A DNA stretch of 64,000 nucleotides. It comes from Nocardioides sp. Soil797. Lineage in GTDB: Bacteria; Actinomycetota; Actinomycetes; Propionibacteriales; Nocardioidaceae. The notes under the pieces were generated by a model. It was given only the letters and a program-made list of their open reading frames with translations, did no database searches and had not been told where the DNA came from. Position 1 is the stretch's first letter, and each line of letters begins with the position of its first letter. Made by a program: the position numbers and the translations under genes. This document shows positions 15,574 through 24,066 of the stretch, piece after piece. The DNA is taken from assembly GCA_001429555.1 (NCBI GenBank), contig LMSR01000018.1:1-64000 (forward strand), given 5' to 3'.

Positions 15574-16845
15574 ATGACAACTTCATCCCTCAGCTCCGTG
15601 CTGATCGACCCGGTGCTCCCGCGACCGGCCGTCTCATCGGCAAAGCTCAACCTGTTGCGTGCGACGTACCAGCCCCTGCTCGAGCGGATCGCCGCCGGCG
15701 CCCTCGAGCGCGAGCTCGACGCGACCCTTCCCGTCGAACAGGTCGGGTGGCTCAAGGAGTCGGGGTACGGCGCCCTGCGCGTCCCCGTCGAGCACGGCGG
15801 AGCCGGGGTCACCTGGCCCGAGCTCACCCAGCTGTGGATCGACCTGGCCGCAGCCGACAACAATCTCACCCAGGCACTGCGCGGTCACTTCGCACTCGCC
15901 GAGGACCGCCTCCACCACCACGTGCTCGGTGTCGACCAGTCCGTGTGGTTCGAGAGATTCGTGGCCGGCGAGATCGCGGGCAACGCCTGGTCCGAGGTCG
16001 GCTCGACGAGCATCGACACGCAACAGACGGTGCTCTCCGCCGACGGGAACCACTTCCGGCTCAACGGCACCAAGTTCTACTCGACCGGAACGATCTATGC
16101 CGAGTGGGCAGACGTCTATGCCCTGCGTGATGACGGCACGTTCGTCATTGCCCTGGCACGCACCGACGATCCCGGCTTCCATGTCGCCGACGACTGGGAT
16201 GGGTTCGGCCAACGGGGGACCGGTAGCGGAACGGCGACCTTCGACAACGTGCACGTCGATGCCGACCACGTGCTGGTCTTCGGCGACCGGTTCCCGCACC
16301 AGACCGCCGTCTATCAGCTGAACCTGCTCGCCACCCTCTCCGGCATCGGCCGCGCCGCGCTCCGTGACGCCGTCGACGAGGTCCGCCGCCGGGAGCGCAA
16401 CTACTCCCACGCCAACGCGGCCCGGGTGCGTGACGACGCCCAGGTGCTGGCCAGGATCGGAGAGATCAGCGCCGCGGTCTATGCCGCCGAGGCCACCACG
16501 GTGCGCGTCGCCCAGGCCGTGCAGGAGGCGTTCGAGGCAGCCGGTGCCGACGAGCAGCGGGTGCGCGCCATCAACGAGGCCGCCGAGGTCGAGTCCGCGA
16601 CCGCCCAGGTGGTGGTGACCGAGCTGATCCTCAAGGCCACCAGCGATCTCTTCGACACGCTCGGAGCATCGGCCACCTCGCGTGGCAAGGCGCTCGACCG
16701 CCACTGGCGCAATGCCCGGACCGTCTCCTCCCACAACCCGCGGATCCTCAAGGCCCGCGTGGCCGGCGCCTTCGAGGTCAACGGCACCCCACCGCCGTAC
16801 GCCTGGGCCATCGGCACCACACAGCGCGACCAGCAACCAGCTTGA
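15574..16845 (+). CDS. Acyl-CoA-dehydrogenase-like flavoprotein of the sulfur operon
   Basis: The 423-aa protein has the same fold as the previous gene product: LKESGYGALRVPVEHGGAG, LNGTKFYSTGTIYAEWAD, DDWDGFGQRGTGSGTATFDNVHV and the C-terminal DRHWRNARTVSSHNPRILKARV. This C-terminal signature is typical of DszC/SfnC/SfnB-related monooxygenases rather than of true acyl-CoA dehydrogenases. It is the second of three paralogues in the operon. The substrate is unknown; sulfone, sulfinate or sulfonate oxidation is inferred from context. Confidence 0.82.
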   Translation: MTTSSLSSVLIDPVLPRPAVSSAKLNLLRATYQPLLERIAAGALERELDATLPVEQVGWLKESGYGALRVPVEHGGAGVTWPELTQLWIDLAAADNNLTQALRGHFALAEDRLHHHVLGVDQSVWFERFVAGEIAGNAWSEVGSTSIDTQQTVLSADGNHFRLNGTKFYSTGTIYAEWADVYALRDDGTFVIALARTDDPGFHVADDWDGFGQRGTGSGTATFDNVHVDADHVLVFGDRFPHQTAVYQLNLLATLSGIGRAALRDAVDEVRRRERNYSHANAARVRDDAQVLARIGEISAAVYAAEATTVRVAQAVQEAFEAAGADEQRVRAINEAAEVESATAQVVVTELILKATSDLFDTLGASATSRGKALDRHWRNARTVSSHNPRILKARVAGAFEVNGTPPPYAWAIGTTQRDQQPA

Positions 16846-16871
16846 CCATCATCCGATCCAAGGAGTCACCC

Positions 16872-17984
16872 ATGACGCACACACCTCCCCACACCGACCC
16901 ACTCAAGTTCGCCTACTGGGTGCCCAACGTCAGTGGCGGCCTGGTCGTCAGCAAGATCGAGCAACGCACTGACTGGGGCTACGAATACAACAAGGTGCTG
17001 GCCCAGCTGGCTGAGAACAACGGCTTCGACTACGCCCTGACGCAGGTGCGCTACATGGCGTCGTACGGCGCGGACCACCAGCACGAGTCGACCAGCTTCA
17101 GCCTGGCGCTGCTCCTGGCCACCGAACGCCTGAAGGTGATCGCGGCCGTGCACCCCGGGATGTGGCAGCCCGGCGTGCTGGCGAAGTACATCGCCACGGC
17201 CGACCACCTCTCCGGCGGCCGAGCGGCCATCAACGTGGTCAGTGGCTGGTTCAAGGACGAGTTCACGAAGATGGGTGAGCCGTGGTTGGAGCACGGCGAG
17301 CGCTACCGCCGCACCGAGGAGTTCATCCGCTACGTGCGCGAGATCTGGACCTCCGAGCACGCCGAGCTCAGCGGCGACTTCTACCGGCTGCACGACTTCG
17401 ACCTCAAGCCCAAGCCGGTCGAGGTCGAAGGTCGCCCGCACCCGGAGATCTTCTTCGGTGGCAACTCCACCGATGCCAGGGGCGTGGCGGGTCGGGTCAC
17501 CGACTGGTACTTCTCGAACGGCAAGGACCTCGACGGGTTCTCCGAGCAGTACGCCGACGTCTCGGGCGAGGCGGCCCGCCACGATCGCACGGTGAAGTTC
17601 GGCCTGAACGGCTTCATGATCGCCCGTGACTCGGAGAAGGAGGCCCGCGAGACCTTGCGCGAGATCGTGGCCAAGGCCGACACCGAGGCGGTCGAAGGAT
17701 TCGGCGACGCGGTGAAGCAGGCCGGCCAGTCGACCTCGGACAAGAAGGGCATGTGGCAGGACTCCTCATTCGAGGACCTCGTGCAGTACAACGACGGCTT
17801 CCGCACCAACCTGATCGGCCGGCCCGAGCAGATCGCTGAGCGGATGATCGACTTCAAGAAGCGCGGGGTGAATCTGTTCCTGCTGGGCTACCTGCACTTC
17901 CAGGAAGAGGTCGAGCACTTCGGCAAGCACGTCCTCCCGATCGTCCGCGAGATGGAGGCCGAAGAGGCGGAGCGTGCCGCATGA
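16872..17984 (+). CDS. sfnG: Dimethylsulfone monooxygenase SfnG
   Basis: The 370-aa protein is a luciferase-fold FMNH2-dependent monooxygenase matching SfnG, which converts dimethylsulfone to methanesulfinate and formaldehyde. The beginning LKFAYWVPNVSGGLVVSKIEQRTDWGYEYN and the segment AAINVVSGWFKDEFTKMGEPWLEHGERYRR are typical. The ATG at 16872 is chosen for its AAGGAG site and because the family starts near here. Its stop overlaps the next gene's start (ATGA), so the two are coupled. It needs reduced FMN, which the two reductases downstream can supply. Confidence 0.9.
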   Translation: MTHTPPHTDPLKFAYWVPNVSGGLVVSKIEQRTDWGYEYNKVLAQLAENNGFDYALTQVRYMASYGADHQHESTSFSLALLLATERLKVIAAVHPGMWQPGVLAKYIATADHLSGGRAAINVVSGWFKDEFTKMGEPWLEHGERYRRTEEFIRYVREIWTSEHAELSGDFYRLHDFDLKPKPVEVEGRPHPEIFFGGNSTDARGVAGRVTDWYFSNGKDLDGFSEQYADVSGEAARHDRTVKFGLNGFMIARDSEKEARETLREIVAKADTEAVEGFGDAVKQAGQSTSDKKGMWQDSSFEDLVQYNDGFRTNLIGRPEQIAERMIDFKKRGVNLFLLGYLHFQEEVEHFGKHVLPIVREMEAEEAERAA

Positions 17985-19279
17985 GCACGTCGTACGCCGC
18001 GCAGCCGGTGGTTGAGCAGCCGGTGGTTGAGGAGCCGGTGCTTGAGGAGCGAGGCACGAGCGTCCGGACGGCGGTTGAGGAGCGAGGAACGAGCGCCTCG
18101 AAACCACCCGTCCTCACCGCCGAGCAGGCCGTGTGCTCTGCCCGCGAGATCGGCACCGAGCTCGCCGAGGGCGCCGCGCGCCGCGACCGCGATCGTGAGC
18201 TGCCCGTCGCCGAGCTCGACCGGCTCTCGGCCAGCGGTCTGCTGGCGATCACCGTGCCGGCCGAGCACGGCGGGGCCGACCTGCCGGTCGAGGTGGTGGC
18301 CGAGGTGTTCCGGGCACTCGCCCAAGGAGACCCGTCGGTTGCCCAGATCCCGCACAGCCACTTCGTCTACGTCAACGCACTGCGCGAGCAGGGTACCCAC
18401 GAGCAGCAGGCGTTCTTCTTCGGCGAGGTGTTGGCCGGCAAGCGCTTCGGCAACGCCCAGTCCGAGACCGGCACCAAGCACGTCCGTGACATCCGCACCA
18501 CGCTGACGACGTACGACGGGGGCTACCGCCTCGACGGCGTCAAGGGCTACTGCACGGGGGCGCAGTTCGCGCACTGGATCCCCGTGCTGGCCCACCTCGG
18601 CGTGGACGGCCCGCTGCACGTGGCCTGGGTCGAGCGCCAGGCCCCCGGCGTCACCGTCACGGACAACTGGGACGGGCTGGGGCAGCGCACCACCGCCAGC
18701 GGCACCGTCGAGCTGGAGGGCGTCGCGGTCGACCACGACCGGATCACGCCGTACCACCTGACCTTCGAAGGACCGCAGACCTTCGGTGCCTTCGCGCAGC
18801 TTCTTCACGCGGCCCTCGACACCGGCATCGCACGTGCTGCGCTGGAGGACGCCGCCGCGTTCGTCCGCAGCAAGAGCCGGCCCTATCCCGACGCGGGAGT
18901 GGAGCGAGCGGCCGACGACCCGCTGATCGTGCACGCGTTCGGCGAGATGGAGGTCCAGGTGCGCGGCACCGAGGCGCTGCTGGCCGAGGCCGCCCGCGCG
19001 GTCGACCGAGCCAACGCCGACCTCAACGACACCACCACCGGCGCCGCCAGCCTGGCCGTGGCAGCCGCCCGGGCCGCCAGCACGGCGAGCTCGGTCGACG
19101 TGGCCAGCCGACTCTTCGAGGTCTCCGGCACCCGATCGGCACTGGCCAGCCTGAATCTCGACCGGCACTGGCGCAACGCCCGCACGCACACCCTGCACGA
19201 CCCGGCCGCCTGGAAGGTGCAACACCTCGGCCGGCACGCCGTGGACGGCACCCTGCCGCCACGTCACGCGCAGATCTGA
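17981..19279 (+). CDS. sfnB: SfnB-family sulfur-acquisition oxidoreductase
   Basis: The 432-aa product matches the SfnB family, acyl-CoA-dehydrogenase-like flavoproteins linked to sulfone and sulfur acquisition. Features are LSASGLLAITVPAEHGGADLPVEVV, IPHSHFVYVNALREQG, AQSETGTKHVRDIRT, and a C-terminal LDRHWRNARTHTLHDPAAWK. Translation is coupled to sfnG. The first 42 residues are unusual: residues 9-42 are coded by repeat DNA and precede the point where family sequence begins. The real start could in principle lie downstream, but the ATGA overlap favours the start given. Its exact reaction is not known. Confidence 0.85.
   Translation: MSTSYAAQPVVEQPVVEEPVLEERGTSVRTAVEERGTSASKPPVLTAEQAVCSAREIGTELAEGAARRDRDRELPVAELDRLSASGLLAITVPAEHGGADLPVEVVAEVFRALAQGDPSVAQIPHSHFVYVNALREQGTHEQQAFFFGEVLAGKRFGNAQSETGTKHVRDIRTTLTTYDGGYRLDGVKGYCTGAQFAHWIPVLAHLGVDGPLHVAWVERQAPGVTVTDNWDGLGQRTTASGTVELEGVAVDHDRITPYHLTFEGPQTFGAFAQLLHAALDTGIARAALEDAAAFVRSKSRPYPDAGVERAADDPLIVHAFGEMEVQVRGTEALLAEAARAVDRANADLNDTTTGAASLAVAAARAASTASSVDVASRLFEVSGTRSALASLNLDRHWRNARTHTLHDPAAWKVQHLGRHAVDGTLPPRHAQI
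18007..18105 (+). repeat. In-frame repeat at the N-terminus of the SfnB-like gene
   Basis: Four tandem, progressively longer copies of the right arm of the repeat family occur: two partial copies GGTGGTTGAG..., then two that extend to GAGCGAGG(A/C)ACGAGCG, the last ending CTCGAAACC. They are translated as repeats of V-x-E plus V-E-E-R-G-T-S-A-S-K-P. Unlike the hrpA and hemY copies there is no left arm. Confidence 0.8.
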
Positions 19280-19303
19280 TCTCGACACAACGAAGGAAAT
19301 GAC

Positions 19304-20467
19304 ATGAGCCTCAAGTTCCACTGGTTCCTCCCCACCAACGGGGGCGACGGTCGCCAGGTGCTCAGCGGCGGGCACGGGGTCGAGTCCGACGCCGGCCCCC
19401 AGGGCCGCCCGGCCTCCGTCCCCTACCTCGGCCAGATCACCCGCAGCGCCGAGCAGCTGGGCTTCGACGCGGCGCTCACTCCCACCGGCGCCTGGTGCGA
19501 GGATGCGTGGATCTCCACCGCGATGCTTGCCTCGGTCTCGGAGCGGCTGAAGTTCCTGGTCGCCTTCCGGCCGGGCCTGACCTCGCCGACCCTGGCCGCC
19601 CAGATGGCCACGACCTTCACCAACATGTCAGGCGGGCGCCTCCTGCTCAACGTGGTCACCGGTGGCGAGAGCCATGAGCAGCGTGCCTACGGCGACTTCC
19701 TCGACAAGGAGGGACGCTATGTGCGCTGCGGAGAGTTCCTCGAGGTCGTCACCCGTCTCTGGGACGGCGAGACCGTCGACTTCGAGGGCGAGCACCTCAA
19801 GGTCGAGGGGGCGAAGCTCGGGGCGACGCCACACGTGCGACCCGAGATCTACTTCGGCGGCTCCTCGCCGGCGGCCGGTGCAGTGGCCGCGAAGCATGCC
19901 GACGTCTATCTGACCTGGGGCGAGCCACCGGCTGCCGTGGCCGAGAAGATCGCCTGGATCCGTGGCCTGGCCGAGGCCGAGGGCCGCGAGGTCCGGTTCG
20001 GCATCCGCATGCACGTGATCTCCAGGGACACGTCCGAGGAGGCCTGGGCCGAGGCCGACCGTCTCCTGGACTCGATCGACGACGAGGCCATTGCCCGTGT
20101 GCAGGAAGGCCTTCGCCGCAGCGAGTCCGTCGGCCAGAAGCGCATGCTCGAGCTCAACCAGGGGAGTCGCAACGACCTCGAGATCCACCCCAACGTGTGG
20201 GCTGGAATCGGCCTGGTCCGAGGCGGTGCCGGCACGGCGCTGGTCGGCTCCCACGAGGAGGTGGCCGACCGGATCGCGGAGTACGCCGACCTGGGGATCA
20301 GTGAGTTCGTGCTCTCCGGCTACCCACACCTCGAGGAGGCGTACTCCTTCGGCGAGGGCGTGCTGCCGGTGCTCGCCCGACGGGGCCTGTGGACCAGCCC
20401 GCTCGGGCCACCTGTCGCCTCGACGGCAAGCATCCCGTTCGGCGCCACGCACAGGGCCGCGTCATGA
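19304..20467 (+). CDS. ssuD: FMNH2-dependent alkanesulfonate monooxygenase (SsuD/MsuD type)
   Basis: This 387-aa luciferase-fold enzyme releases sulfite from alkanesulfonates using FMNH2 and O2. Family signatures are KFHWFLPTNGG at the N-terminus, FRPGLTSPTLAAQMATTFTNMSGGRLLLNVVTGG, and YFGGSSPAAGAVAAKHADVYLTWGE. In this operon it could act on the methanesulfonate produced downstream of SfnG, as MsuD does. AAGGAA precedes the ATG; the stop overlaps the next start as ATGA. No SsuABC transporter is encoded nearby. Confidence 0.9.
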   Translation: MSLKFHWFLPTNGGDGRQVLSGGHGVESDAGPQGRPASVPYLGQITRSAEQLGFDAALTPTGAWCEDAWISTAMLASVSERLKFLVAFRPGLTSPTLAAQMATTFTNMSGGRLLLNVVTGGESHEQRAYGDFLDKEGRYVRCGEFLEVVTRLWDGETVDFEGEHLKVEGAKLGATPHVRPEIYFGGSSPAAGAVAAKHADVYLTWGEPPAAVAEKIAWIRGLAEAEGREVRFGIRMHVISRDTSEEAWAEADRLLDSIDDEAIARVQEGLRRSESVGQKRMLELNQGSRNDLEIHPNVWAGIGLVRGGAGTALVGSHEEVADRIAEYADLGISEFVLSGYPHLEEAYSFGEGVLPVLARRGLWTSPLGPPVASTASIPFGATHRAAS

Positions 20468-21084
20468 CACGCGTGGCAGTGGTGGTCGGCAACCCGAAGC
20501 CGCACTCACGCACCTACCTCGCCGCGGTCGGCCTGGCCGATCGCATCCGGGCGTCGCTGCGCCACGGCACCGGTCCGAGCCTGCTCTCGACCTCCGGTGG
20601 CGCGCTCCCGGTGGACTCGTCGGCGCCCTTCGTGGTCGACCTGGCTGATCTGGGACCGGCACTGCTCGACTGGTCGGACGCCGACGTGATCCGCGTCGTC
20701 GAGCAGGTCTCGTCCGCCGACCTGGTGATCGTGGCCAGCCCGACCTACAAGGCGACGTACACCGGCCTGCTCAAGCTGTTCCTCGACCGCTTCGCCTCTG
20801 ACGCGTTGCGCGGCACCATCGCCGTACCCCTCATGCTCGGTGCGGGGCCCGGCCACGCGCTCGCCCCCGAGCTGAGCCTGCGGCCGGTGCTCGTCGAGCT
20901 GGGCGCATCCGTGCCGACTCCGGCGCTCTACGTGCTCGACGGGGCGTATGCCGAACCCGCGGCGTACGACGGCTGGCTCGAGCGTGCCCTGCCCCTGCTG
21001 AACGATCTTCTCGACCCGGCCAAGGACGGCGCAACGTCGTCCGCGTCGGCCCATCAGCACCCGAACACAGGAGTCTCCGCATGA
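20464..21084 (+). CDS. NADPH-dependent FMN reductase (SsuE/MsuE type)
   Basis: The 206-aa flavodoxin-like protein begins VAVVVGNPKPHSRTYLAA, which is the FMN phosphate loop, and has IVASPTYKATYTGLLKLFLDRF, a typical NADPH-dependent FMN reductase signature. It would supply FMNH2 to SfnG, the SsuD-type enzyme and the DszC-like monooxygenases. Both ends are translationally coupled (ATGA overlaps with the genes before and after). The ATG at 20464 is chosen for this coupling over an in-frame upstream start. Confidence 0.9.
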   Translation: MTRVAVVVGNPKPHSRTYLAAVGLADRIRASLRHGTGPSLLSTSGGALPVDSSAPFVVDLADLGPALLDWSDADVIRVVEQVSSADLVIVASPTYKATYTGLLKLFLDRFASDALRGTIAVPLMLGAGPGHALAPELSLRPVLVELGASVPTPALYVLDGAYAEPAAYDGWLERALPLLNDLLDPAKDGATSSASAHQHPNTGVSA

Positions 21085-21590
21085 CGACCCAGACCGTGCT
21101 CACCACCAACCAGGACCTTGACCCGAAGGCGCTGCGCGAGGCGTTCGGTGTCTTTCCGAGCGGAGTCGTGGCAGTGGCCGCCGAGGTCGACGGGCAACGT
21201 GTCGGCCTGGCCGCCAGTTCCTTCACCTCGGTCAGCCTCGTCCCGCCCCTGGTGTCGTTCTCCATCGCGAACACGTCGAAGACCTGGCCCGACCTGCGCC
21301 GGGCCCGACACCTCGGCGTGACGATCCTGGCCGACCACCACGGAGACGTCTGCCGCCAGCTCGCCGGTCCGGTCGAGAGTCGCTTCGACGGGATCGCGGT
21401 CTCGATCACCTCCGACGAGGCAGTGACCCTCGACGAAGGACTGGCCCGCTTCGACTGCACCATCCACGACGAGGTGGTGGCCGGCGATCACACCATCGTG
21501 CTGCTGCGGCTGCACGCCGTGGACGCCGGCCTCGGCTCGCCGTTGGTCTTCCACCGCAGTGGCTTCGGCCGCATGGAGGTCGCCGTCTAG
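21081..21590 (+). CDS. Flavin reductase-like domain protein
   Basis: The 169-aa protein has the split-barrel flavin reductase domain of the DIM6/NTAB or HpaC type: REAFGVFPSGVVAVAAEVDG, GLAASSFTSVSLVPPLVSFSI, and the C-terminal HRSGFGRMEV. It is the last gene of the sulfur operon and gives the operon a second, structurally unrelated flavin reductase. It may serve the DszC-like enzymes. ATGA overlap couples it to the preceding gene. Confidence 0.88.
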   Translation: MTTQTVLTTNQDLDPKALREAFGVFPSGVVAVAAEVDGQRVGLAASSFTSVSLVPPLVSFSIANTSKTWPDLRRARHLGVTILADHHGDVCRQLAGPVESRFDGIAVSITSDEAVTLDEGLARFDCTIHDEVVAGDHTIVLLRLHAVDAGLGSPLVFHRSGFGRMEVAV

Positions 21591-21594
21591 GTCC

Positions 21595-21682
21595 GCGAAC
21601 TTGCACTTGTTGTTGCGCGAGCAGGCACTTGTTGTCGCGCGAACTTGCACTTGTTGATGGGCGGACCGGCAATCGTTGTTTT
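21595..21682. repeat. Four tandem 22-bp repeats
   Basis: Units start at 21595, 21617, 21639 and 21661. The core is GCGAACTTGCACTTGTTG with growing divergence, and the last unit has GGCAATCGTTG. They lie between the sulfur operon and an acetyltransferase gene. There are no spacers, so this is not a CRISPR. A related stretch occurs inside the coding region at 36001-36042. Confidence 0.75.
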
Positions 21683-21694
21683 CTGACCGGGCGG

Positions 21695-21700
21695 CAGACT
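21695..21700 (+). promoter_or_regulatory. -10-like box CAGACT
   Basis: CAGACT is followed by 7 nt and the ATG at 21708, matching the leaderless spacing seen elsewhere; the first base deviates from TAnnnT. Confidence 0.4.
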
Positions 21701-21707
21701 GGTCCTC

Positions 21708-22487
21708 ATGGCCTCGAAGGAACCCCAGCACATCCGGTCCCGTGCCAACCTCCGGCACCAGCGGAACTCGCTGGTCGAGGTGGAGGCGCCGGTCTGGTTC
21801 ATGGCGCCGACCGTGTCGAAGACGCCCTTGCGCATCGGCGCGTTCAGCTACTTCGTCGGGGGCGTGATCGACAGTTGCAGCGAGATCGGGCGCTACTGCT
21901 CGTTCGCTGCCGGGATACGCATCGGGGAGCCCGACCACCCCACGTCGTGGCTCTCCTCGTCGCCCTTCCAGTACGACGCCAGGCGTTTCGGCTGGCACTC
22001 CTCCGCGAGTGATGCCGAGGTGGTCCAGGAGACGCCGTTCGTCCGAGGGCCGGCCCGGATCGGCAACGACGTGTGGATCGGCGCCAACGCGGTGCTGCTC
22101 CGGGGCATCACGGTCGGGGACGGTGCGGTGATCGCAGCCGGTGCCGTGGTGACCCGGGATGTGCCGCCCTACGCCATCGTCGGTGGGGTCCCGGCCAAGG
22201 TGATCCGACACCGCTTCGACGAGTCCACGATCGCCGAACTGCTCGACCTGCAGTGGTGGAGGTTCAGCCCCAATCAGCTCAGTGGGGTGCCCTTCGACGA
22301 CCCCCATGCGGCGACGGCCGAGATCCGCCGTCGCATAGCCGAGGAGGGCCTCGAGCCGTACGTCGGGGAGTGGCGCACCTTCGAGCGGGAGGTGCCGTCC
22401 GATCCGCCCGCTGACTCGGCAGCCCCGCCTCCGGCCCCGCAGGCCGAGCCGCCCGAGCCGAAGCGGAGTCGCTGGCGCCACCGCTGA
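21708..22487 (+). CDS. Hexapeptide-repeat acetyltransferase (CatB/Vat-like)
   Basis: The 259-aa protein is a left-handed beta-helix acyltransferase of the xenobiotic/Vat type. The hallmark is [55 protein letters not shown]. The N-terminal part and the [16 protein letters not shown] segment ([13 protein letters not shown]) fit sugar or xenobiotic O-acetyltransferases. The C-terminal 40 residues are Pro/Ala-rich and probably disordered. The acceptor is unknown; it could be a surface sugar. There is no operon partner. Confidence 0.85.
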   Translation: MASKEPQHIRSRANLRHQRNSLVEVEAPVWFMAPTVSKTPLRIGAFSYFVGGVIDSCSEIGRYCSFAAGIRIGEPDHPTSWLSSSPFQYDARRFGWHSSASDAEVVQETPFVRGPARIGNDVWIGANAVLLRGITVGDGAVIAAGAVVTRDVPPYAIVGGVPAKVIRHRFDESTIAELLDLQWWRFSPNQLSGVPFDDPHAATAEIRRRIAEEGLEPYVGEWRTFEREVPSDPPADSAAPPPAPQAEPPEPKRSRWRHR

Positions 22488-22500
22488 CGGCCGACATCAT

Positions 22501-22541
22501 CGTGGTGGATCGCAAGCACCGACTGCTTGTGATCCACCACG
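22501..22541. terminator. 18-bp hairpin between the acetyltransferase and hemY
   Basis: CGTGGTGGATCGCAAGCA pairs with TGCTTGTGATCCACCACG around a 5-nt loop, with one G-T wobble. It has no U-tract, so it may be a terminator working without one or a palindromic repeat. Confidence 0.65.
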
Positions 22542-22562
22542 TTGCTGTGAAACGGCGTCTGG

Positions 22563-22568
22563 CAGGGT
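22563..22568 (+). promoter_or_regulatory. -10-like box CAGGGT of hemY
   Basis: CAGGGT is followed by 6 nt and the GTG at 22575; the spacing fits a leaderless start. Confidence 0.4.
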
Positions 22569-22574
22569 GGATCC

Positions 22575-24035
22575 GTGACCCACACAGTTGTCGTCGGCGC
22601 GGGCATCGCCGGCCTGACCGCTGCCCGCCGTCTGGCTGCCGCCGGCAGGCAGGTGACCGTGCTCGAAGGTTCCCGCGAGATCGGCGGCAAGCTCCGCCTC
22701 GCCGAGGTCGGGGGAGTGCAGGTCGACGTCGGAGCCGAAGCGATGCTCAACCGTCGACCCGAGGCGACCGGTCTGGCTCGTGAGGTCGGCTTCGAGCTCA
22801 TCCATCCGGGCACGCTGTCGTCACGCCTCTGGACCCGTGATGCACTGCGCGTGCTGCCCCGATCGGTGATGGGGATTCCCGCGGACCTCGACCAACTCCG
22901 CGAGACCGGGGTGCTCTCCGACGACGGCCTCGTCCGAGCGCGTGAGGAACACGTCCGGGCGCTCGAGCCCGAAGACGTCTCGGTCGCCGAGTTCATTGCC
23001 AGCCGCCTGGGCGGTGAGGTCGTCGACCGCCTGGTCGAGCCGCTGCTCGGCGGGGTGTACGCCGGCCACGCAACCGAGCTCTCCGCCCGCGCGACGATCC
23101 CGCAGGTGGTCGCCCTGCTCGATCGTGCGCCCTCTCTGCTCGAGGCAGCCCGGCAGGTGCCGGCACCCTCCGACGTCCCGGTTTTCGCCGGGTTGGTGGG
23201 CGGCATCGGCCAGTTGCCGCAACGGCTGGCGGCCGATGGTGAGTTCGAGGTGCGTACGTCGGTCACGGTGCGAGAACTGCGACGAGGGGTCTCGACTGGC
23301 CGGCCTCGTTCCTCGGCCGGCTCGACCACCGGGAGCCCCACGGTGATTGAGGAGCGAGGAACGAGCGTCTCGAAACCACGCAACGTCGACGGACACTTTG
23401 AGCTGGTGGTCGGGCCGACCGCCGCCCCCGAGTTGATCGAGGCCGACGAGGTCGTACTGGCCCTCCCGGCCAAGCCCGCAGCACGGTTGCTCGCAGACCT
23501 GGCACCCACTGCCGCCCAGGCGCTGGGGGAGATCGACTACGCCTCGATGGCGATCGTCACGATGGTGTTCCGGGCGGCCGATCTGGCCCAGTTGCAGGGA
23601 TCTGGCTTCCTGGTCCCACCGATCGACGGGCGGCGGATCAAGGCCGCCACGTTCAGCTTCAACAAGTGGGACTGGGTTCGCGAGGCGGGCCGCGCCGAAG
23701 ACCTGCTGGTGTTGCGCACCAGCATCGGCCGCCACCGTGAGGAAGCCTCCCTCCAGTTCTCCGACGACGAGCTCGTCACCCAGTCGCTGGCCGATCTTGC
23801 CCTCGCGACGGGCGTCACCGCGCAGCCCGTCGACACCCACGTCCAGCGGTGGGGCGGTGCGCTTCCGCAGTACTCGGTCGGTCACCTCGACCGGGTGCGA
23901 CGCATCCGCGAGTCGATCGGCCAGGTCCCCGGGCTGGCGGCCTGCGGGGCGGCGTACGATGGAATCGGCATCCCGGCCGTCATCGCGTCGGCCGAGAAGG
24001 CCGCCTCCGCCATCCTTGGCGCGACCCAGCGCTGA
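22575..24035 (+). CDS. hemY: Coproporphyrinogen III / protoporphyrinogen oxidase HemY
   Basis: The 486-aa FAD enzyme oxidises the porphyrinogen in heme synthesis; with HemQ downstream, the coproporphyrin-dependent route is likely. The dinucleotide fold [20 protein letters not shown] is at residues 3-22, and [25 protein letters not shown] and the C-terminal [23 protein letters not shown] are family signatures. Residues 238-268 are coded by an in-frame palindromic repeat inserted into a region normally holding a short beta-turn. The flanking motifs are intact, so the enzyme is probably functional. Confidence 0.93.
   Translation: MTHTVVVGAGIAGLTAARRLAAAGRQVTVLEGSREIGGKLRLAEVGGVQVDVGAEAMLNRRPEATGLAREVGFELIHPGTLSSRLWTRDALRVLPRSVMGIPADLDQLRETGVLSDDGLVRAREEHVRALEPEDVSVAEFIASRLGGEVVDRLVEPLLGGVYAGHATELSARATIPQVVALLDRAPSLLEAARQVPAPSDVPVFAGLVGGIGQLPQRLAADGEFEVRTSVTVRELRRGVSTGRPRSSAGSTTGSPTVIEERGTSVSKPRNVDGHFELVVGPTAAPELIEADEVVLALPAKPAARLLADLAPTAAQALGEIDYASMAIVTMVFRAADLAQLQGSGFLVPPIDGRRIKAATFSFNKWDWVREAGRAEDLLVLRTSIGRHREEASLQFSDDELVTQSLADLALATGVTAQPVDTHVQRWGGALPQYSVGHLDRVRRIRESIGQVPGLAACGAAYDGIGIPAVIASAEKAASAILGATQR
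23287..23377 (+). repeat. In-frame palindromic repeat in hemY
   Basis: The left arm GGTCTCGACTGGCCGG... (23287-23329) is approximately the reverse complement of the right arm GGTGATTGAGGAGCGAGG...CTCGAAACC (23342-23377), with 12 bp between. The right arm is translated [12 protein letters not shown]. The 91-bp element is the best-preserved copy in the window and preserves the hemY reading frame. Confidence 0.85.
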
Positions 24036-24054
24036 GCGGGCTGGCCTCGCGCGG

Positions 24055-24060
24055 CACAAT
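24055..24060 (+). promoter_or_regulatory. -10-like box CACAAT of hemQ
   Basis: CACAAT is followed by 6 nt and the ATG at 24067, suggesting a leaderless internal promoter even though hemY lies just upstream. Confidence 0.45.
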
Positions 24061-24066
24061 GGAGCC

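Noticed and set aside
14256..15869. 537-aa open frame on the minus strand
   Set aside because: It is antisense to the DszC-type gene and the next gene; no motif is visible.
21595..21682. CRISPR-like array
   Set aside because: The units are directly adjacent, with no spacers and no cas genes.
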